Source: a bacterium
Lineage (GTDB): Bacteria; Gemmatimonadota; Gemmatimonadetes; Longimicrobiales; RSA9
DNA length: 59,755 nt
Direction: 5' to 3'
Assembly: GCA_003242735.1 (NCBI GenBank)
Contig: QGVH01000024.1
Location: forward strand, 1-59,755
Shown: positions 20,233 through 28,180 of the stretch, piece after piece
Layout of the letters: every line of letters begins with the position of its first letter
Numbering within the stretch: position 1 is the stretch's first letter
The notes under the pieces: model-generated
The model's database searches: none
What the model was told of the DNA's origin: nothing
The model's input: only the letters and a program-made list of their open reading frames with translations
Made by a program: the position numbers and the translations under genes

Positions 20233-20827
20233 TGGTCATCGAGAGCCGGAGGAACTCCTCGCGCGTCCTGAGGTCCTCCAGGAAGACGCCGCGCATCGCG
20301 CTGGTGATCGTCTTCGAGTTCTGCTTCTCCACGCCGCGCATCATCATGCACAGGTGGTACGCCTCGACGACCACCCCCACGCCCGCGGGCCGCAGCGCGT
20401 CCCACACCGCTTGCGCGATCTGGTCCGTCATCCGCTCCTGCACCTGCAGCCGACGAGCGAAGATCTCGACGATCCGCGGCAACTTCGAGAGGCCGATGAT
20501 CTTGCCGTTCGGGATGTAGGCGACGTGGACCTTGCCGAAGAACGGGAGCAGGTGGTGCTCGCACAGCGAGTACATCTCGATGTCCTTCACGAGCACCATG
20601 TTGTGGTGGTCCTCGTCGAAGATCGCGTCGCCGATCACCTCCTCCACCGTGACCCCGTAGCCGCGCGTCAGCCACGCCAGGCTCTTCTCGATGCGCTCCG
20701 GCGTGCGTACCAGCCCCTGGCGCTGCGGATCCTCGCCGATCCGCCGCAGGATCTCACGGATCAGATCCTGGAACGGGACGTCCTCCAGGCGCGCGCCGCC
20801 TCCCGACGGCCGACTCGGCTCACTCAT
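20216..20827 (-). CDS. folE: GTP cyclohydrolase I
   Basis: 203 residues, normal length for type IA. Zinc ligands Cys89 and His92 ([10 protein letters not shown]) and Cys160 ([14 protein letters not shown]) are intact, followed by the [11 protein letters not shown] active-site strand. It opens GTP to 7,8-dihydroneopterin triphosphate, the first step to folate, BH4 and queuosine. Its start overlaps the end of the PTPS gene by eight bases and its end overlaps the SDR start by 17, so it is the middle of a coupled pterin operon. Confidence 0.97.
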   Translation of the reverse strand: MSEPSRPSGGGARLEDVPFQDLIREILRRIGEDPQRQGLVRTPERIEKSLAWLTRGYGVTVEEVIGDAIFDEDHHNMVLVKDIEMYSLCEHHLLPFFGKVHVAYIPNGKIIGLSKLPRIVEIFARRLQVQERMTDQIAQAVWDALRPAGVGVVVEAYHLCMMMRGVEKQNSKTITSAMRGVFLEDLRTREEFLRLSMTNGIIG

Positions 20828-21254
20828 TCGCGCTCCCCTCTTCCCCGGTGTACTCCACGGAGTTCCTCGGCGTCTCCCAAAGCACCAGCCGCACGAGACG
20901 CACGCCGTCCGGGAGCGCGTCCACCAGACGCTCCCAGATCTTCACCACCAGGTTCTCCGTGGTCGGATTCACCCCACCCATCCACGGCACATCCAGGTTC
21001 AGGTTGCGGTGATCCACATCGCGGATCACGCGCGTCTCCACGAGCTCCCTCAGCGTCTTCAGGTCCAGGACGTAGCCCGTCTCCGGGTCGATCTCGCCCT
21101 CGACCGTCACGTCCAGCTCGTAGTTGTGGCCGTGCCAGTTGGGGTTCGCACACAGGCCGAACACGGCCCGGTTGCGCTCCTCGGGCCAGTCCTCCCGCGC
21201 CAGCCGGTGCGCGGCGCTGAAGTGCAGCCGCCGGGTCACGCGCACGCGCGGCAT
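20820..21254 (-). CDS. 6-pyruvoyl-tetrahydropterin synthase (PTPS) type protein
   Basis: 144 residues. Zinc His16 (FSAAHRL), His41 and His43 with catalytic Cys35 in [16 protein letters not shown]. The C-x5-HGH spacing and the [13 protein letters not shown] and [10 protein letters not shown] segments match the eukaryote-type PTPS of tetrahydrobiopterin synthesis, unlike the QueD spacing in the paralogue downstream. It would turn dihydroneopterin triphosphate into 6-pyruvoyl-tetrahydropterin. It is the first gene of the operon. ATG at 21254 chosen over longer arginine-rich readings. Confidence 0.88.
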   Translation of the reverse strand: MPRVRVTRRLHFSAAHRLAREDWPEERNRAVFGLCANPNWHGHNYELDVTVEGEIDPETGYVLDLKTLRELVETRVIRDVDHRNLNLDVPWMGGVNPTTENLVVKIWERLVDALPDGVRLVRLVLWETPRNSVEYTGEEGSANE

Positions 21255-21310
21255 CCCGTCTCCTCGCTCTCCTCGCCGTCGAGGCCGTGCTCGCCGGCCC
21301 GGTCCGGGTC

Positions 21311-21349
21311 GTAGAAAGGGCCGGCCCGCGCGGTCGCTCGGGCCGGCCC
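21311..21349 (-). terminator. Leader hairpin with T stretch upstream of the pterin operon
   Basis: GGGCCGGCCC occurs twice, 12 bases apart, and forms a 10-bp stem. On the minus strand it is followed by TTTCT. It lies between the 143-nt inverted-repeat element and the PTPS start, so it could end a small RNA or act as an attenuator for the operon. Confidence 0.6.
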
Positions 21350-21360
21350 TGTGCAGCACC

Positions 21361-21503
21361 GTGGAAGGGGATTATTGAAGCCCGGTTCGTCACGATTGGT
21401 GACCTCCCCACGCCTTCCCGCCTTCCCTCGAAGGGGCTTGACGTCCGGCGCAGGAGCCAGTCCCGGCTTCAGTGGTGTCGGCTCAATAATGAGCCCTTCC
21501 ACG
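21361..21503 (-). ncRNA. Candidate structured RNA or leader element bounded by a long stem
   Basis: The two ends, GTGGAAGGG-x-ATTATTGA and its near-complement TCAATAAT-x-CCCTTCCAC, would pair over about 20 bp, closing a loop of about 100 nt. The AT-rich ATTATTGA core stands out in this GC-rich DNA. Inside are smaller hairpins (GTCAC/GTGAC at 21389-21403, AGCC/GGCT near 21454-21467). It lies in the leader of the pterin operon, before a T-tailed hairpin. Strand is assigned from that hairpin. Alternatives are a 6S-like RNA, an unknown riboswitch or a MITE-like repeat. The flanking leader (21504-21704) holds another hairpin (TGCCGCTC/GAGCGGCA at 21504-21522) and no gene. Confidence 0.5.
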
Positions 21504-21704
21504 TGCCGCTCTACGAGCGGCAATCTACCGCAGCGTATTCGCGAAGTCAATGCCCGGCAGCGGGTTGTCCACTTGGCTCGCGTGCCCCTCGCCGATCCGG
21601 CGTACGAGGGCGACTCGTGCGCACGCCGCGAGCGATCACGTCTGGACGACACACCGCGCCGCACACCGCCCCCTCCTCCACGATCATCCGCGGCGGAGAT
21701 GGGC

Positions 21705-22376
21705 CTACGGCACGATGTCGGGCTCCACGTGATACAGCACCTGGACCGTGGCGCGGTCCGCCGGGCTCAGCCGGTCCACGGGGGCGTGAGCCTCCATCGC
21801 GTCTTCCGGGTTCGGCGAGTGCCGCCCGATCCCGAGGACGTGGCCGAGCTCGTGCAGCACCACCCGCTTCAGGCTGGCCGGCGTGGACGCCTCCCACCGC
21901 GCCACGTACACCATCATTCGGACCGGCGTGGGCTCGCCGTTCAGGGTGAACGGCTGGAGACGACCCGGCACGGCTGGATCCGGGCACGACCACGTCAGCG
22001 CCCGCGCCCCCGTCGTCTCCGGCGGACAGCCCCACGTGTCCACGGGCACCGGGTCGCCGTTCCAGTAGAGCACCACATCCGCTTCCCGCGGCGTGGCCGC
22101 CTCGGCGAACCGGTACTCGCCGAACAACACCGCGCTCTCCCACTGCGCCGCCGCCTCGAGGAACGCCTCCCGCAGCAGCGCGGCCCGGGCCGGATCTTCG
22201 CCGCCGGCCACGTAAACGCGGATGACCTTGCCGACCGGCCAGCGCACGACGCTCGGCGGCGTCGTCTGGAACGTGAACTCGTACGCGCCGGCCTCCGGCG
22301 GAATCGTCGGCGCATCGCACGCCGCGACGGCCAGCGCGAGCGCCGGCACCAGCACGCGGACCGCCCTCGCCGTCAT
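21705..22376 (-). CDS. Matrixin-like zinc metalloprotease lipoprotein
   Basis: 223 residues. The signal ends LALAVAACDAP, a good lipobox with the cysteine near residue 20. The catalytic zinc motif HELGHVLGIGRH (HExxHxxGxxH) is complete and followed by NPEDAM, which supplies a possible Met-turn, then LSPADRATVQVLYH as in M10 proteins. It probably works in the periplasm or at the outer membrane. Its start overlaps the stop of the beta-barrel gene by four bases, so the two proteins are made together. Confidence 0.85.
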   Translation of the reverse strand: MTARAVRVLVPALALAVAACDAPTIPPEAGAYEFTFQTTPPSVVRWPVGKVIRVYVAGGEDPARAALLREAFLEAAAQWESAVLFGEYRFAEAATPREADVVLYWNGDPVPVDTWGCPPETTGARALTWSCPDPAVPGRLQPFTLNGEPTPVRMMVYVARWEASTPASLKRVVLHELGHVLGIGRHSPNPEDAMEAHAPVDRLSPADRATVQVLYHVEPDIVP

Positions 22377-23068
22377 CGGAGCCCACCTCCCAGGACCACG
22401 CCCGCCTGCACCGCGAACCGGTAGACCGTGCCGTCCTCGCCCCGGACGCCGGAACCCCCGCCGCCCCGCAGCGCCCTGCTGCCGAAGGAGTGCGCCTGCC
22501 CCACGCCGCTCAGCGACAGCCGCGCGCCGCCCAGCGCCAGCTCCGCGCCCGCGCCCACCTCCAACAGCGGCGTCAGCCCGGGGCTGCCCTCGAACAGCTC
22601 TGCGTCCGAACCGTAGTGGATCAGGCCGACGCCGCCGCGCACGTGGAACCGCTCCCCCACCCGTCGGCGCAGGCTCGCCACGGCATGGCCGATCCCGACG
22701 TCGCCGACGTGCCACCTCTCCCGGCGCTGCTCGCCCTCCACGCGGCCGAAGGTCCAGCCCGCCGAGACCTCCAGCGCCAGCGCCGGCCCCAGCCCGGTCC
22801 GCCCCGCTACCACCACCAGCGGCGCCGCCACCGGCCTGACCCGGAACTCCTGCACGCCGCCCCCCGCCGGCGCCACCGGGAACGCGACCGCCCCCTCCAC
22901 CAGCGGCGTCGAGACCACGACGCCCGCCCGCGCCTCCAGCTCCAACCCGCCGCCCTGGGCCCACGCCGCACCCGGGACCACGAGCCAGGCCAGGCCAAGC
23001 ACGGCCAGGGCGGCGGCACGCCACCGCCGCGGCCTGCCTCCGGCCCCCCGGCGCACGCACGGTCTCAT
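22373..23068 (-). CDS. Outer-membrane beta-barrel-like protein
   Basis: 231 residues. Signal peptide with cleavage near AWAQGG (about residue 36). The mature part alternates hydrophobic and polar residues in strands such as LELEARAGVVV, LALEVSAGWTFGRV, FHVRGGVGLIHYG and YRFAVQAGVVLGGGL, fitting a small 8- to 10-stranded barrel of the OmpW/OmpA-like kind. Function unknown. It precedes the metalloprotease lipoprotein with a four-base overlap. I took the ATG at 23068 because an upstream reading would add 32 arginine-rich residues ahead of the signal. Confidence 0.75.
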   Translation of the reverse strand: MRPCVRRGAGGRPRRWRAAALAVLGLAWLVVPGAAWAQGGGLELEARAGVVVSTPLVEGAVAFPVAPAGGGVQEFRVRPVAAPLVVVAGRTGLGPALALEVSAGWTFGRVEGEQRRERWHVGDVGIGHAVASLRRRVGERFHVRGGVGLIHYGSDAELFEGSPGLTPLLEVGAGAELALGGARLSLSGVGQAHSFGSRALRGGGGSGVRGEDGTVYRFAVQAGVVLGGGLR

Positions 23069-23481
23069 TCGCTGATCGCTCCGGAGCTCCTCGAAACGCC
23101 ACCGCACCGACACCGGCCGCGCACGCGACAGGCGCCGGCCCGCCGGCACACGACGCCGCAACACCGCACCGGCGACCGCTTCAACCTACACGCGCCGCGC
23201 ACCGGTGAACAGAGGGAAAAAACGACGAGCGGCCGCCTCTTCGACGACCGCCCGCCACTACCGCGGCGCTCTCCCCGGAGTTCCCGTTCGCCGCGGCAAG
23301 AACCGCGTTGTGCGCCCTCCTCCTCACGCAGGATCGGGTCCATTCCGGGACGGAGAACACAAGTCGTTGCACGAAACCATCTTACGGTTGACCGCCCCCG
23401 CCGCCCGCCCGCCCGGACCCCAGCAACTCTTGCGCAATTCCGCGAAAAGTTGTGCGCCACGGCCCGGCGCCCCGGACTCGC
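23069..23481. other. Gene-free stretch
   Basis: 413 bases between the beta-barrel gene and the end of the endonuclease IV gene. No open frame with coding character, no strong promoter and no terminator with a T run that I can support. The segment 23320-23400 is less GC-rich than the surroundings and is the likeliest place for the promoter of the beta-barrel/metalloprotease pair. Confidence 0.5.
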
Positions 23482-24360
23482 TCAGCCCGCCCGGTAGCCG
23501 CGCAGCCGCTCCAGGTTCGCCCGGTCGCTGGCCACCGCGTCGCCGTCCTTCGGCGTCTCGATGATCTTGGGGACCTCGCGGAACCGCTCGTCCGCCAGGA
23601 GACGCCGGAACGGCTCCGGGCCCAGGGCCCCCTGGCCGATGTGCGCATGGCGGTCGCGCCGGCTCCCGAGCGGCGCCACCGAGTCGTTCAGGTGGAACAG
23701 TCGGAGGTGACGCAGCCCGATCGCCGCGTCGAAGGCGCGGAACACGCCGTCGTAGTCCTCGCGAATGTCGTAGCCCGCGGCCCACACGTGGCAGAGGTCC
23801 ATGCAGACGCCCACGCGGCGGCGCAACGGGCCGCGCACCCGGCGCCGGATCTCGGCCAGCTCCTCGAACGTCGCACCCAGCGCCGTGCCGGCGCCCGCCG
23901 TCGTCTCCAGGAGCACCATGGTGTGCCCCCCCACCTCGGCCAGCGCCTGCTCGATCGCCCGGGCGTTGCGCTCGATCCCCGCCTCCCGGTCCCCATCCGT
24001 GGCGTTCCCCGGGTGCGTCACCAGGAACTCGGCGCCCAGCGCCGCACAGCGCCCGAGCTCCGCGCGGAACGCCGCGAGCGAGCGCTCGTACAGCCGCTCG
24101 TCCGGCGCCGCGAGGTTGATGAGGTAGGAGTCGTGCACCGCGACGGTGCGGATCCCGTGCTCCCGGCGCGCCGCGTGGAACGCCGCGATCTCGTCCTCGT
24201 CCAGGCGGGGCTCCGCCCACTGGCTCGGCGCCTTCGTGAAGAGCTGGAGCACCACCGCACCCAACTGCGCCGCGCGCTCCGGCGCACGGGACACGCCGCC
24301 CGCGGCCGAGACGTGCGCACCGAGCTCGTCCGGTTCTTGCTTCACCTTCGACCCGTCCAT
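23482..24360 (-). CDS. nfo: Deoxyribonuclease IV (endonuclease IV)
   Basis: 292 residues. It opens close to LGAHVSAAGGVSRAPERA, the family's start. Metal ligands are visible in HDSYLINLAAPDE, LLETTAGAGTALG, VCMDLCHVWAAGYD, HLNDSVAPLGSRRDRHAHIG and IIETPKDG. It cleaves DNA at abasic sites in base-excision repair using three zinc ions. The ATG at 24360 is 18 bases from the start of the divergent ppa. A GTG five codons downstream, closer to the conserved LGAH start, is an alternative. Confidence 0.95.
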   Translation of the reverse strand: MDGSKVKQEPDELGAHVSAAGGVSRAPERAAQLGAVVLQLFTKAPSQWAEPRLDEDEIAAFHAARREHGIRTVAVHDSYLINLAAPDERLYERSLAAFRAELGRCAALGAEFLVTHPGNATDGDREAGIERNARAIEQALAEVGGHTMVLLETTAGAGTALGATFEELAEIRRRVRGPLRRRVGVCMDLCHVWAAGYDIREDYDGVFRAFDAAIGLRHLRLFHLNDSVAPLGSRRDRHAHIGQGALGPEPFRRLLADERFREVPKIIETPKDGDAVASDRANLERLRGYRAG

Positions 24361-24378
24361 CGTCAAACGGAGCGTCCC

Positions 24379-24927
24379 ATGCCGTTCAACCTCTGGCACG
24401 ACCTGCCCGCCGGCCCCAGGCCCCCCGATGAGCTCAACGCCATCATCGAGATCCCACGCGGCAGCCGCAACAAGTACGAGCTGGACAAAGAGACCGGCCT
24501 CTTCCGCTTCGATCGCATCCTCTACAGCGCCGTCCACTACCCGGCCGACTACGGCTTCATCCCGCGCACGCTCGCCGATGACGACGACCCGCTCGACGTG
24601 CTCGTCATGGTCACGCTGCCGACCTTCCCCGGCTGCCTGATCCCCGTTCGCCCCATCGGCGTGTTCGAGATGCGCGACGAGAAGGGGCTAGACGAGAAGG
24701 TGCTGGCCGTGCCTCTGAAGGATCCGCTCTACGACGGGTACCACGACCTCGACGACGTCCCACCCCACTTCCTGCGCGAGGTGGAGCACTTCTTCGCGAT
24801 CTACAAGGAACTCGAGGGCATCCGCACGACGAGCCTCGGCTGGCGTGCCCGCGACGAAGCGCGCCGCGTCATCCAGCACGCCTGCCGCATGTACGCGGAC
24901 GGCAGGCCCGTTCACGGCGCGGCCTGA
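24379..24927 (+). CDS. ppa: Inorganic pyrophosphatase (family I)
   Basis: 182 residues, normal for bacterial family I. It has IEIPRGSRNKYELDKETG, then FRFDRILYSAVHYPADYGFI and DDDDPLDVLVM with the metal-binding Asp triplet, and later KDPLYDGYHDLDDVP. It hydrolyses pyrophosphate to drive biosynthetic reactions. The only intergenic DNA upstream is 18 bases, so its promoter must lie inside the 5' part of nfo. A strong hairpin follows. Confidence 0.97.
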   Translation: MPFNLWHDLPAGPRPPDELNAIIEIPRGSRNKYELDKETGLFRFDRILYSAVHYPADYGFIPRTLADDDDPLDVLVMVTLPTFPGCLIPVRPIGVFEMRDEKGLDEKVLAVPLKDPLYDGYHDLDDVPPHFLREVEHFFAIYKELEGIRTTSLGWRARDEARRVIQHACRMYADGRPVHGAA

Positions 24928-24939
24928 ACGGGATGAAAC

Positions 24940-24970
24940 GCGCGGCGCGGGATCCTTTCCCGCGCCGCGC
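24940..24970. terminator. Strong hairpin after ppa
   Basis: A 13-bp GC stem (GCGCGGCGCGGGA with its complement) around a short TCCTT loop. It lies between the converging ppa and the small lipoprotein gene and can serve both strands. No T run. Confidence 0.6.
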
Positions 24971-25003
24971 CAGGTGGTGGCTCTACGGGACGCCGGGAGC
25001 CGG

Positions 25004-25249
25004 CTACATCTGGCCCGGCTGCGCCGGCGCCGCCGCCGTGTCCGTGCTCTGCATCATCCCGGTGTCCGTCGGCGTCATCCCCGGCATCGTGTCCATCGGG
25101 ATCGGTGTCGGCGTCGGCGTCGGCGTCGGCTGCACCGGAGGGGCCTCCTCCTGCGTGGCCGGCAGTTGCTCTTCCGCCGGCTGCTGGCGACACGCGGCGA
25201 ACATCAGCGTGGACGAAGCTGCGAGGACGACCAAAACCGAGCGCTTCAT
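25004..25249 (-). CDS. Small threonine/proline-rich lipoprotein
   Basis: 81 residues. The signal reads MKRSVLVVLAASSTLMFAAC with a good lipobox at the end. The mature peptide is short and disordered: Gln/Glu-rich, then a PTPTPTPTP run, then Met/Thr-rich (DTMPGMTPTDTGMM). The run comes from a repeated GTCGGC in the plus strand. AGGAGAGGTG is close upstream of the ATG. No known function; perhaps a surface spacer or metal-binding (Met-rich) peptide. A promoter with a palindrome lies about 120 bases upstream. Confidence 0.7.
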   Translation of the reverse strand: MKRSVLVVLAASSTLMFAACRQQPAEEQLPATQEEAPPVQPTPTPTPTPIPMDTMPGMTPTDTGMMQSTDTAAAPAQPGQM

Positions 25250-25367
25250 GGTCACCTCTCCTGGTGAGGGTCGCAGTGAATCTCTCCGCGCCCACCTGCC
25301 GCGAAGTCTCGACCGGCGGCGATTCCGCCGATCCGGACACCCTGCCTCGGGAGACCGTCAGCGACAG

Positions 25368-25396
25368 ATACTGCACGCCCTCTCCGGGCGTGTCAA
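25368..25396 (-). promoter_or_regulatory. Promoter with palindromic spacer before the small lipoprotein
   Basis: On the minus strand a perfect TTGACA (25396-25391) is followed after 17 bases by CAGTAT (25373-25368). The spacer contains a 7-bp inverted repeat, CACGCCC-N5-GGGCGTG (25392-25374), which looks like a repressor operator between -35 and -10. Confidence 0.55.
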
Positions 25397-25450
25397 GGCA
25401 AAACGTTGTTGCAAAGCATGCACCAGCGCGGGCCGTCGCCCGCGCTCGCA

Positions 25451-26920
25451 TCAGCCCCTCACCCGGAAATTGACGATCTGCTGCACTCCATCGGACGCAC
25501 GCACGATCAGCGACGCCGCCTGGCCCGGACGCAGCGAGCCGACCGCCTCCCGCAGGTCCTCCATGTTCCGAACCCGCCGTCCGTTGAGCGACTCGATGCG
25601 CATCCCTGGAGCCAGTCCGGCCCGGGCCGCGGCGCCCGTCTCATCCACGGACTGCACCACGACGCCAGGGCCGTCGAAGCCCATGCGCCGCGCCTGCGCC
25701 GCGGTCAGCTCCACCGCGGTGAACCCCAGCCGCGTCGCATCCCCGCTGCTCGTCGGCCGCGCCTTGGCCGCCGTTCGGGCGGGCGCGTCGAAGGCCCCCA
25801 GCTCCACCGTCACGCGTAGACGCCGCCCGTAGCGCACCACCTCCAGCGTCACCGCGTCGCCCGGCTGACGACGGGCGAGGAGTTCCATGAGGCGCGACGT
25901 CGTCTCCACGGGCTCGCCCTCGACCCCCACGATCACGTCGCCCAGCCGGAGCCCGCCCCGAGCGCCCGGGCCGTCCGGCTCCACCCGGACCACCTCCACG
26001 CCGAGCGGCCGATCCAGCCCGTACACCTCCGCGTCCGCCGGGTCCACATCTGCGATCTGCACGCCCAGCCGGGGGCGCCGCACCACGCCGTACGCGATCA
26101 GGTCCTCCGCCACCCGCTTCGCCAGCGTCGCCGGCACCGCGAAGCCGTAGCCGCTGTAGTAGCCCGTCGGGCTCGCAATCGCCGTGTTGATCCCCACCAC
26201 CTCGCCGCGCAGGTTCACCAGCGGGCCGCCCGAGTTGCCCGGGTTGATCGCCGCATCCGTCTGGATGAAGTCCTCGAGCGGCGCGGACGCCTCGCTGTTG
26301 CGCCGGATGACGCCCGGGCTCCGCCCCTTCGCGCTCACGATCCCCGCCGTCGCGGTCGAGCCGAGGTGCAGCGGGTAGCCCAGCGCCACCACCCAGTCCC
26401 CCACCTCCACACGGTCCGAGTCGCCCAGCGGCGCCACCGGCAGCCCCCGCGCGTTCACCTTCACCACCGCAATGTCCGTGTTCGGATCCCGCCCCACCAC
26501 CGCCGCCTCGAACTCCCGCCGGTCCTGGAGCACCACCGTCACCCGCTCGGCCCCCTCCACCACGTGGTTGTTCGTCAGGATGTAGCCATCCTCCCGGATG
26601 ATCACCCCGGACCCGCTCGAGACCCGCGGCGCCGGCCGCCCCTCATCACGCCGGAACAGGTCCTCCCATGGCGTACCCCGGAACGGCTCCGGGACCTCCA
26701 CCCGCGCTCGGCCCTGCCCCTCGACCCGCAGATACACCACCGCCGGCGCCACCCGCTGCGTCGCCGCCCGGAACGCGTAGCTCAGTTCGTCCGGCGCGCC
26801 GACCACCGCCGCCACCGCCTCCGCGCCCCCGCGCCCGACGACCCGCTCCGCTGCCGACCCCCCCAGGAACGCGGCCGCCAGCACGGCAGCCACCACCGGC
26901 GCACGTCGCATACGCTGCAC
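25451..26920 (-). CDS. HtrA/Deg-type periplasmic serine protease with two PDZ domains
   Basis: 489 residues. A signal/anchor helix is followed by a trypsin-like domain with the catalytic triad His119 (LTNNHVVEG), Asp149 (DPNTDIAVVKV) and Ser230 (INPGNSGGPL). Two PDZ domains follow (about 265-360, starting near RPRLGVQIADV, and 390-485, around GLAPGMRIESLNGRRV). It degrades misfolded envelope proteins. I chose the GTG at 26920 because a perfect AGGAGG lies six bases upstream; an ATG at 26938 would put that site inside the gene. It is divergent from the zinc-ribbon membrane protein. Confidence 0.94.
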   Translation of the reverse strand: MQRMRRAPVVAAVLAAAFLGGSAAERVVGRGGAEAVAAVVGAPDELSYAFRAATQRVAPAVVYLRVEGQGRARVEVPEPFRGTPWEDLFRRDEGRPAPRVSSGSGVIIREDGYILTNNHVVEGAERVTVVLQDRREFEAAVVGRDPNTDIAVVKVNARGLPVAPLGDSDRVEVGDWVVALGYPLHLGSTATAGIVSAKGRSPGVIRRNSEASAPLEDFIQTDAAINPGNSGGPLVNLRGEVVGINTAIASPTGYYSGYGFAVPATLAKRVAEDLIAYGVVRRPRLGVQIADVDPADAEVYGLDRPLGVEVVRVEPDGPGARGGLRLGDVIVGVEGEPVETTSRLMELLARRQPGDAVTLEVVRYGRRLRVTVELGAFDAPARTAAKARPTSSGDATRLGFTAVELTAAQARRMGFDGPGVVVQSVDETGAAARAGLAPGMRIESLNGRRVRNMEDLREAVGSLRPGQAASLIVRASDGVQQIVNFRVRG

Positions 26921-27099
26921 GTCTCGCCTCCTGCTCATCCTGCCGTCCAGACTCTCTCTCGATGGTCGATTTGCTCCGGTACCCTCGTCAGCATTTCACG
27001 TTCACGTTCGTTCATGATTCCCTTGAAAATGCGTCGAACGCTCCGGTACACGGTATGTTTCTTGCCCCCCTCGATCCCGGGCATGGACTCCAACCCCGC

Positions 27100-27675
27100 A
27101 TGGCCTTGTCACTCCTGGTCGCGCTGTACCTGCTCCTCGTCGTCGCGCTGCCGCTCGCGCTCAGCGCCACCGTCAACTATCGGTCGCTGCCGGAGGGGAC
27201 GACGTGCCCGCTCTGCCGCTCGGAGACGCTCCTGCTCCGCTCCCGCACGCTGGGCTGGACGTCTGCCGTGCTCCGCCGCGTCGTCCTCCAGCGACGCTGG
27301 TGCCTGACGTGCGGCTGGGAGGGGGTCTGCAAGCTCACGGGCGAGGCGGCGCGGCGGGCGCGGCGCCGGGACGGGCCGCGGCTCTTGCCGCCGGGCGACA
27401 CACGGCCCCATGCGCCGCCGCCGGGCGGGATGGTCGAGGCGGTGGACCTGCGCGACCTGGAGGTGGAGGGGTGCGCGTGGCGGGTCCTAGTGGAGTGCTG
27501 GTACGAGGCGGGCCGCTGGTACGGCAGGCTGCTGTTCAGCGCGCCGGGCGGCCAGCTCCGGGCCGATGCGAGCCGGACGTTTTGCGGCCGCTCGAGGCGC
27601 GATGTCCTCGATCAGGCCCGCGCCCTGCCCGACGGGCTCCTCGCCTGCCGCCTGCGCGAGGCGCTGTCGGACTGA
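27100..27675 (+). CDS. Membrane-anchored zinc-ribbon protein, unknown function
   Basis: 191 residues. One N-terminal membrane helix ([20 protein letters not shown]) is followed by a zinc-ribbon-like pair CPLC (36-39) and CLTC (68-71). A basic Arg-rich linker leads to a C-terminal domain with strands ([21 protein letters not shown]). No family recognised. The start is uncertain: in-frame ATGs at 27055 and 26962 exist but would place polar residues before the helix. Its 3' end overlaps the converging Nudix gene by 64 bases. Confidence 0.65.
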   Translation: MALSLLVALYLLLVVALPLALSATVNYRSLPEGTTCPLCRSETLLLRSRTLGWTSAVLRRVVLQRRWCLTCGWEGVCKLTGEAARRARRRDGPRLLPPGDTRPHAPPPGGMVEAVDLRDLEVEGCAWRVLVECWYEAGRWYGRLLFSAPGGQLRADASRTFCGRSRRDVLDQARALPDGLLACRLREALSD

Positions 27676-28157
27676 GCCTCGTCGGAGCCGGCCTCCTCCG
27701 CCGCCGGCAGACACCCGGCCGCGCGCGCCGCGCCTTCCAGGATCCGTTTCCGCGCCGCATAGCGCAGCCGACGCTGCGCTTCACCCAGCTCCAGCCAGGC
27801 GTGGCTCCGGGCCTCCTCCGTCGAGAGGCGCACGACATCGGTGAGCGCTTCGGCCAGGTAGTAAGTCACTTCCTTGCGCACGAGCATGCGGTCGGGGCCG
27901 CTGCCGATGGTGAAGCGGTACTCCTCGCGCGCCTCGTAGCCGTCCACGAGCCGGATCTCGGCGCCGCCCAGGCCCGTCTCTTCCTCGAGCTCGCGCAGCG
28001 CGGCCTCGAGCGGCGTCTCGTCCGCGTCCACACCGCCCTTGGGGAACTCCCACAGCGGGCGCTTGGTCAGGCGTGAGAGGATGAGGAGGAAGCGGCAGCC
28101 GCTGTCCGTGCGCCGGAAGACGATCACGCCGGCCGATCGGTCTCGACGGTAGCGCAT
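27612..28157 (-). CDS. Nudix hydrolase
   Basis: 181 residues. The Nudix box is complete: GGVDADE, seven residues, then RELEEETGL. The N-terminus reads [20 protein letters not shown] and the fold extends to about residue 150. Members hydrolyse nucleoside diphosphates linked to another group; the short [10 protein letters not shown] segment before the box suggests a diadenosine-polyphosphate or dNTP type. The last 30 residues are low-complexity and fall in the overlap with the converging gene, so the true stop could be affected by a sequence error. Confidence 0.85.
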   Translation of the reverse strand: MRYRRDRSAGVIVFRRTDSGCRFLLILSRLTKRPLWEFPKGGVDADETPLEAALRELEEETGLGGAEIRLVDGYEAREEYRFTIGSGPDRMLVRKEVTYYLAEALTDVVRLSTEEARSHAWLELGEAQRRLRYAARKRILEGAARAAGCLPAAEEAGSDEAQSDSASRRRQARSPSGRARA

Positions 28158-28180
28158 AGGCCCGTCGTCCGCCGCTCCCC

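Noticed and set aside
21361..21503. Insertion sequence or integron attachment site
   Set aside because: No transposase or integrase nearby and no clear target duplication at the ends. MITE cannot be excluded without a genome-wide search, so it is listed as an RNA candidate instead.
21236..21664. A 142-codon minus-strand frame through the inverted-repeat element
   Set aside because: It overlaps the PTPS start in another frame and crosses the terminator-like hairpin. The inverted repeat explains the sequence better.
25085..25132. Tandem GTCGGC repeats as a microsatellite or CRISPR-like array
   Set aside because: The repeats code for the PTPTP run of the small lipoprotein; too short and without spacers.
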